A DNA stretch of 7,961 nt, from positions 1 to 7,961 of the forward strand of contig JBPPNC010000198.1 of assembly GCA_051306365.1 (NCBI GenBank), given 5' to 3'. The translations under genes were made by a program, and so were the position numbers. A model generated the notes under the pieces. That model made no database searches, was not told the DNA's origin, and saw nothing but the letters and a program-made list of their open reading frames with translations. This document shows, one piece after another, positions 5,677 through 7,961 of this stretch. This stretch comes from Svornostia sp051306365 (GTDB lineage Bacteria; Actinomycetota; Thermoleophilia; Solirubrobacterales; Solirubrobacteraceae). Numbering within the stretch: position 1 is the stretch's first letter; each line of letters begins with the position of its first letter.

Positions 5677-6813
5677 TCAGCGCGGGTGCAGCCGTCCTGC
5701 CGGGCTCATCGTGGGCGCCCGCTTGCCGAAGTCGGCGCGGGAGACGCGCGCCACCAGCGCCCGCGCGCTCCCGCTGGGGTCGCGCACCGGGATCCCCGGT
5801 TCCTGCAGCCGAAGGGGCAGGAGCCGGCCGCGCAGGAATCTGCCCGTGCGTCCGATGCGCACGGTCAGAAGCCCCGAGACCGCGGCGTTGCCTCGCAGCG
5901 AGAAGTTCTTCCAGCCGGCGAGATTCCCGAGCGAGTAGGCGATCAGCCGGCCGCGGTAGACCTCGAGTCCGCGCAGGACGTGCGGCCCGGAGCCCAGCAC
6001 GAGATCCGCGCCGGCGTCGATCGCGACCCGGGCGAACGCGCGCGTGTTCCCGCGCAGTTCGCCGTAGGCCTCTTCGTCGCGGTCGGGCGTGCGGATCTGG
6101 TCCTGGCCCTCCGCGCCCGCGTGGATGAACGCGACCACGACGTTGGCGCGGGCGGCGGCCTCCGAGATCAGGGCGCGCACGGCGACCGGATCGCGGATCG
6201 GCGACGACCACGGGTACGAGGAGAATCCGACGAACGCGACCCGGCTGTCCGAGCGCCGCAAGTAGCGGATCTCGCCGGGGCGGCCGGTGTAGGCCACCTT
6301 CTTGCGCTGAAGCGCGCGGACCGTCTGGCCCATTCCGTCAGCGCCGTAGTCCCATGCGTGATTGTTTGCCAGGTTGACGATGTCGACGCCCGCGTCGCGC
6401 AGCGTGCCGGCGTTCCTGGGCGGAGCCTGGAAGGCGAAGCAGGAGGAGCTCTCGGCGGCGTTGCACTTCGGCGTGCCGCCGCGGCCGAAGGTTCCCTCGA
6501 GATTGAGCGCGGCGATGTCGGCCGCACGTAGCCGGCTGCGGACCGAGCGCAGGAGCGCCCGCCCTCGGCGCGGAGGGTCGCCGTGGGAGGAGCCGAGCGT
6601 TACGTCGCCGCCCCAGACGATGGTGAGCGGCGCGCCGGGCGGCAGGCGGGGCCGGTCGTCGGCGGTCGCGGTCGGTGGCGTCGGCCCGCGCGACAGCAGG
6701 ACTGCGGCGAGCAAGCCTAGGCCCACGAGCCCCGCGAGGCCGAACAGCACAATGCGGCTGGACAGCACCAGCAGCGCGAGTCCCATCCAGTCGCGCCAGG
6801 GGACGCGGCGCAT
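5677..6813 (-). CDS. membrane-anchored CapA-like protein
   Basis: The product has 378 residues. An uncleaved-looking hydrophobic segment spans about residues 11-40 after a basic start, so it is probably held in the membrane with the catalytic domain outside, unlike the secreted plus-strand copy. The linker is Pro/Thr/Ala-rich (43-62). CapA landmarks: WGGDVTLG (Asp70), ALNLEGTF (Glu106), IVNLANNHAWDYG (Asn151, His152), FVGFSSYPW, IHAGAEGQDQ (His231), LGSGPHVLRG (His278) and IAYSLGNLAGW. The usual H-P-H is G-P-H here, so one candidate metal ligand is absent; as far as I recall, G-P-H also occurs in other CapA-like members. Cys117 and Cys125 form an inserted pair. It lacks the Ig-like lead domain of the other copy and the two are well diverged. 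GGAGA lies 11 bases before the ATG, and 28 bases separate it from the preceding gene of the minus-strand operon. Substrate unknown. Confidence 0.88.
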   Translation of the reverse strand: MRRVPWRDWMGLALLVLSSRIVLFGLAGLVGLGLLAAVLLSRGPTPPTATADDRPRLPPGAPLTIVWGGDVTLGSSHGDPPRRGRALLRSVRSRLRAADIAALNLEGTFGRGGTPKCNAAESSSCFAFQAPPRNAGTLRDAGVDIVNLANNHAWDYGADGMGQTVRALQRKKVAYTGRPGEIRYLRRSDSRVAFVGFSSYPWSSPIRDPVAVRALISEAAARANVVVAFIHAGAEGQDQIRTPDRDEEAYGELRGNTRAFARVAIDAGADLVLGSGPHVLRGLEVYRGRLIAYSLGNLAGWKNFSLRGNAAVSGLLTVRIGRTGRFLRGRLLPLRLQEPGIPVRDPSGSARALVARVSRADFGKRAPTMSPAGRLHPR

Positions 6814-6841
6814 CAGGTCATCGGTCTCCGGAGCGGTGGGC

Positions 6842-7225
6842 TCAACAGGATCGGAGCCGGTATGTCTTCGCAGGTGGACCCGAGTTGAGGTAGGTCAACG
6901 TCGCGCGCGTGAACATCGTGGCGCCGCAGACACGTCGCGGCGAGAACAGCCGGACGCTCGCTTCCGGCCAGAGCCGGTACGCGGTCGCCCGCCCGCGAGC
7001 CTCACGCGCGCCCCATCGTGACCAGCGCGCGCCGATCAGGTAGTTGGAGTTCGCTGCCGAGATGCCTGGCAGACCGCAGTCCGTCGGGCGCGTGCGCGGT
7101 GTCGCCGACGTGAAGCCCATGTCCCAGCAGCCGACCTTCGGCGCGGCGGAGGCGAGCGGCGCTTCGATCCCGGCCAGCGCCGTGCAGATCGCCAGCACGG
7201 CCCATCCTCGGCGCCCGCGCCTCAT
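6842..7225 (-). CDS. small secreted W-x-x-W-G family protein, copy C
   Basis: The product has 127 residues. The signal peptide is MRRGRRGW plus AVLAICTALAG, with a likely cut after LASA (residue 27). The four-Cys plan of the family is kept: Cys33 and Cys50, then ARWSRWG (66-72), ARGRATA (76-82), LFSPRRVCG (93-101) with Cys100, FTRATL (105-110), and Cys127 as the last residue. The spacing between the first two cysteines is longer than in copy B. The start is four bases after the upstream stop (TGA GGAG ATG). The GGAG touches the ATG, too close for a good ribosome site, so it probably relies on coupling or on GGGGCG slightly further up. The reading frame is intact, unlike the copy at the left edge. 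Function is unknown; an exported disulfide-stabilised beta protein is the most that can be said. Confidence 0.85.
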   Translation of the reverse strand: MRRGRRGWAVLAICTALAGIEAPLASAAPKVGCWDMGFTSATPRTRPTDCGLPGISAANSNYLIGARWSRWGAREARGRATAYRLWPEASVRLFSPRRVCGATMFTRATLTYLNSGPPAKTYRLRSC

Positions 7226-7229
7226 CTCC

Positions 7230-7841
7230 TCACGCCCCGTAGCCGAACGTGATTCGCTTCGCCTGACCCCGACGACAGTCGGCGGTGTAGGACTCGTATC
7301 CTGTGCGCTTGCGGCTGCAGCGGTATCCGCTGACGCGGCACCCGTGCCGGTAGCACTCCGCGCGGCTCGCGTACGAGACGGCGAGCTCGCGGGCGAACCG
7401 GCAGGACACGCCGCGCGCGACGAGGTTGAAGTAGATCGGCTCGCCGTCCTTGTTGTTGCCGCAGCGCGCGGACGCCGAGCGCGCCTTGGGCGGTTGACCG
7501 AGCCAGCGCACCTCCTGGCGGCCCTTCCGGCAGCTCATGCCGTGCCCGTTCCTCGTGTCTGTGCCTGTGCAGGTGAATCCGTACGGCCGAAGTGAGTCGA
7601 TGTTGGCGTTGCCCTCCGCATTGCGCAGCCAGAAGCTCGCGACGCGTCGGGCTGTGCGGCAGCTCGTGCGGTACGCGGCGAGGTAGTAGGTGCGTGCGTA
7701 GACGGTCCCGTTGTCCAGGCGGTACAGAACGTCCTCGCAGCGCTTGCCCGCCGTGGTCGCACCCGGGGCCGGCGCCACCGCCAGCGCCAGGGTCGCGGTG
7801 CACATCGCCGCGACGGCGAGGAGCGGCCTGAGCGTCCGCAT
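7230..7841 (-). CDS. secreted protein with two four-cysteine repeats
   Basis: The product has 203 residues. The signal peptide covers residues 1-28 (core LLAVAAMCTATLALAVA). The mature part is a tandem repeat. Copy 1 (about 33-114) has KRC35, RTSC61-RTARRVA, YGFTC91 and GMSC104-RKG ending VRW. Copy 2 (about 125-201) has ARC127, GVSC147-RFARELA, GYRC175 and TADC189-RRG ending ITFGYG. The shared pattern is C, then S-C-R-x-A-R-x-[LV]-A, then G-[FY]-x-C, then C-R-[KR]-G and a hydrophobic strand. Copy 2 has an extra pair, Cys163 and Cys168. I recall C-x-x-A ... G-[YFW]-x-C domains of this sort in exported actinobacterial proteins, with no assigned role. The stop of the upstream gene is two bases before this ATG, so the genes are co-transcribed. 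No ribosome site is evident. The domain also recurs on the SGNH hydrolase at 3599-4456. Confidence 0.85.
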   Translation of the reverse strand: MRTLRPLLAVAAMCTATLALAVAPAPGATTAGKRCEDVLYRLDNGTVYARTYYLAAYRTSCRTARRVASFWLRNAEGNANIDSLRPYGFTCTGTDTRNGHGMSCRKGRQEVRWLGQPPKARSASARCGNNKDGEPIYFNLVARGVSCRFARELAVSYASRAECYRHGCRVSGYRCSRKRTGYESYTADCRRGQAKRITFGYGA

Positions 7842-7843
7842 GG

Positions 7844-7961
7844 TTAGCAGTTGGGGAGGCCGAGGCCGCCGCGGTCGGCGGCGCGGATCCAGACTTCGCT
7901 GATGACGCCGAAGGTGCCGTCGGGGAGGCGGATGCCGTAGTAGCGGGTCGATTCGAAGCGC
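7844..7961 (-). CDS. C-terminus of an SH3-like secreted protein (partial)
   Basis: Only the last 38 codons are in the window (frame from 7960 to the TAA at 7844-7846); the rest runs off the right edge. The peptide includes YYGIRLPDGTFGVISEVWI and ends RGGLGLPNC. The DGT-x-G-x-[IV]-S-E-V-W-I strand pair looks like the end of a bacterial SH3 domain, and a tail of the form L-P-x-C is one I recall on such exported actinobacterial proteins. Bacterial SH3 domains often bind cell-wall peptides. Third codon positions are almost all C, as in the genes that follow. It is the upstream member of the minus-strand operon as far as the window shows. Confidence 0.7.
   Translation of the reverse strand, partial: RFESTRYYGIRLPDGTFGVISEVWIRAADRGGLGLPNC

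Noticed and set aside
5686..6531. 281-codon open frame on the plus strand
   Set aside because: Opposite the minus-strand CapA-like gene, whose metal-site motifs are intact; the translation has no recognisable domain.
4467..6813. Poly-gamma-glutamate capsule operon
   Set aside because: Only CapA-like proteins are present. No amide ligase or membrane partner of the CapB/CapC type is in the window.

Overview
The window is GC-rich DNA that is almost entirely protein coding to the right of about 2.4 kb. Codons there end mostly in G or C, genes are packed with 1-4 base overlaps or very short gaps, and nearly every product starts with a Sec-type signal peptide. Small cysteine-bearing secreted proteins of types that I recall from Actinomycetota point to a high-GC actinobacterium, most likely of the Thermoleophilia / Solirubrobacterales type. 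That assignment rests on protein style and base composition only; there is no rRNA or other marker here. I found no tRNA, CRISPR array, transposase or integrase.

Left part (1-1546) is loosely packed. It opens with the 3' end of a small secreted-protein gene broken by a one-base frameshift (1-129), followed at once by a hairpin. Then come about 540 bases without a convincing gene, one monocistronic secreted protein (672-1193), and about 350 bases of non-coding DNA that contains a strong inverted repeat (1481-1503).

The plus-strand operon (1547-5654) holds five genes: two small W-x-x-W-G secreted proteins joined by an ATGA overlap, a secreted subtilisin-like protease with an intact triad, a secreted SGNH hydrolase with an extra C-terminal domain, and a secreted CapA-like metallophosphatase-fold protein. 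The minus-strand operon (7961 to 5677) holds four genes: the end of an SH3-like protein, a secreted protein with two copies of a four-cysteine domain, a third W-x-x-W-G protein, and a membrane-anchored CapA-like protein. The two operons converge, and a perfect hairpin fills the space between the two CapA stop codons.

The two operons carry related parts in mirror order. Each has W-x-x-W-G protein(s), each has the four-cysteine domain (alone and doubled on the minus strand, fused to the SGNH hydrolase on the plus strand), and each ends in a CapA-like gene. My reading is one extracellular or cell-envelope locus assembled by repeated duplication, probably handling a surface polymer or its acyl groups. 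The substrate cannot be told from sequence, and the joint function is inference.
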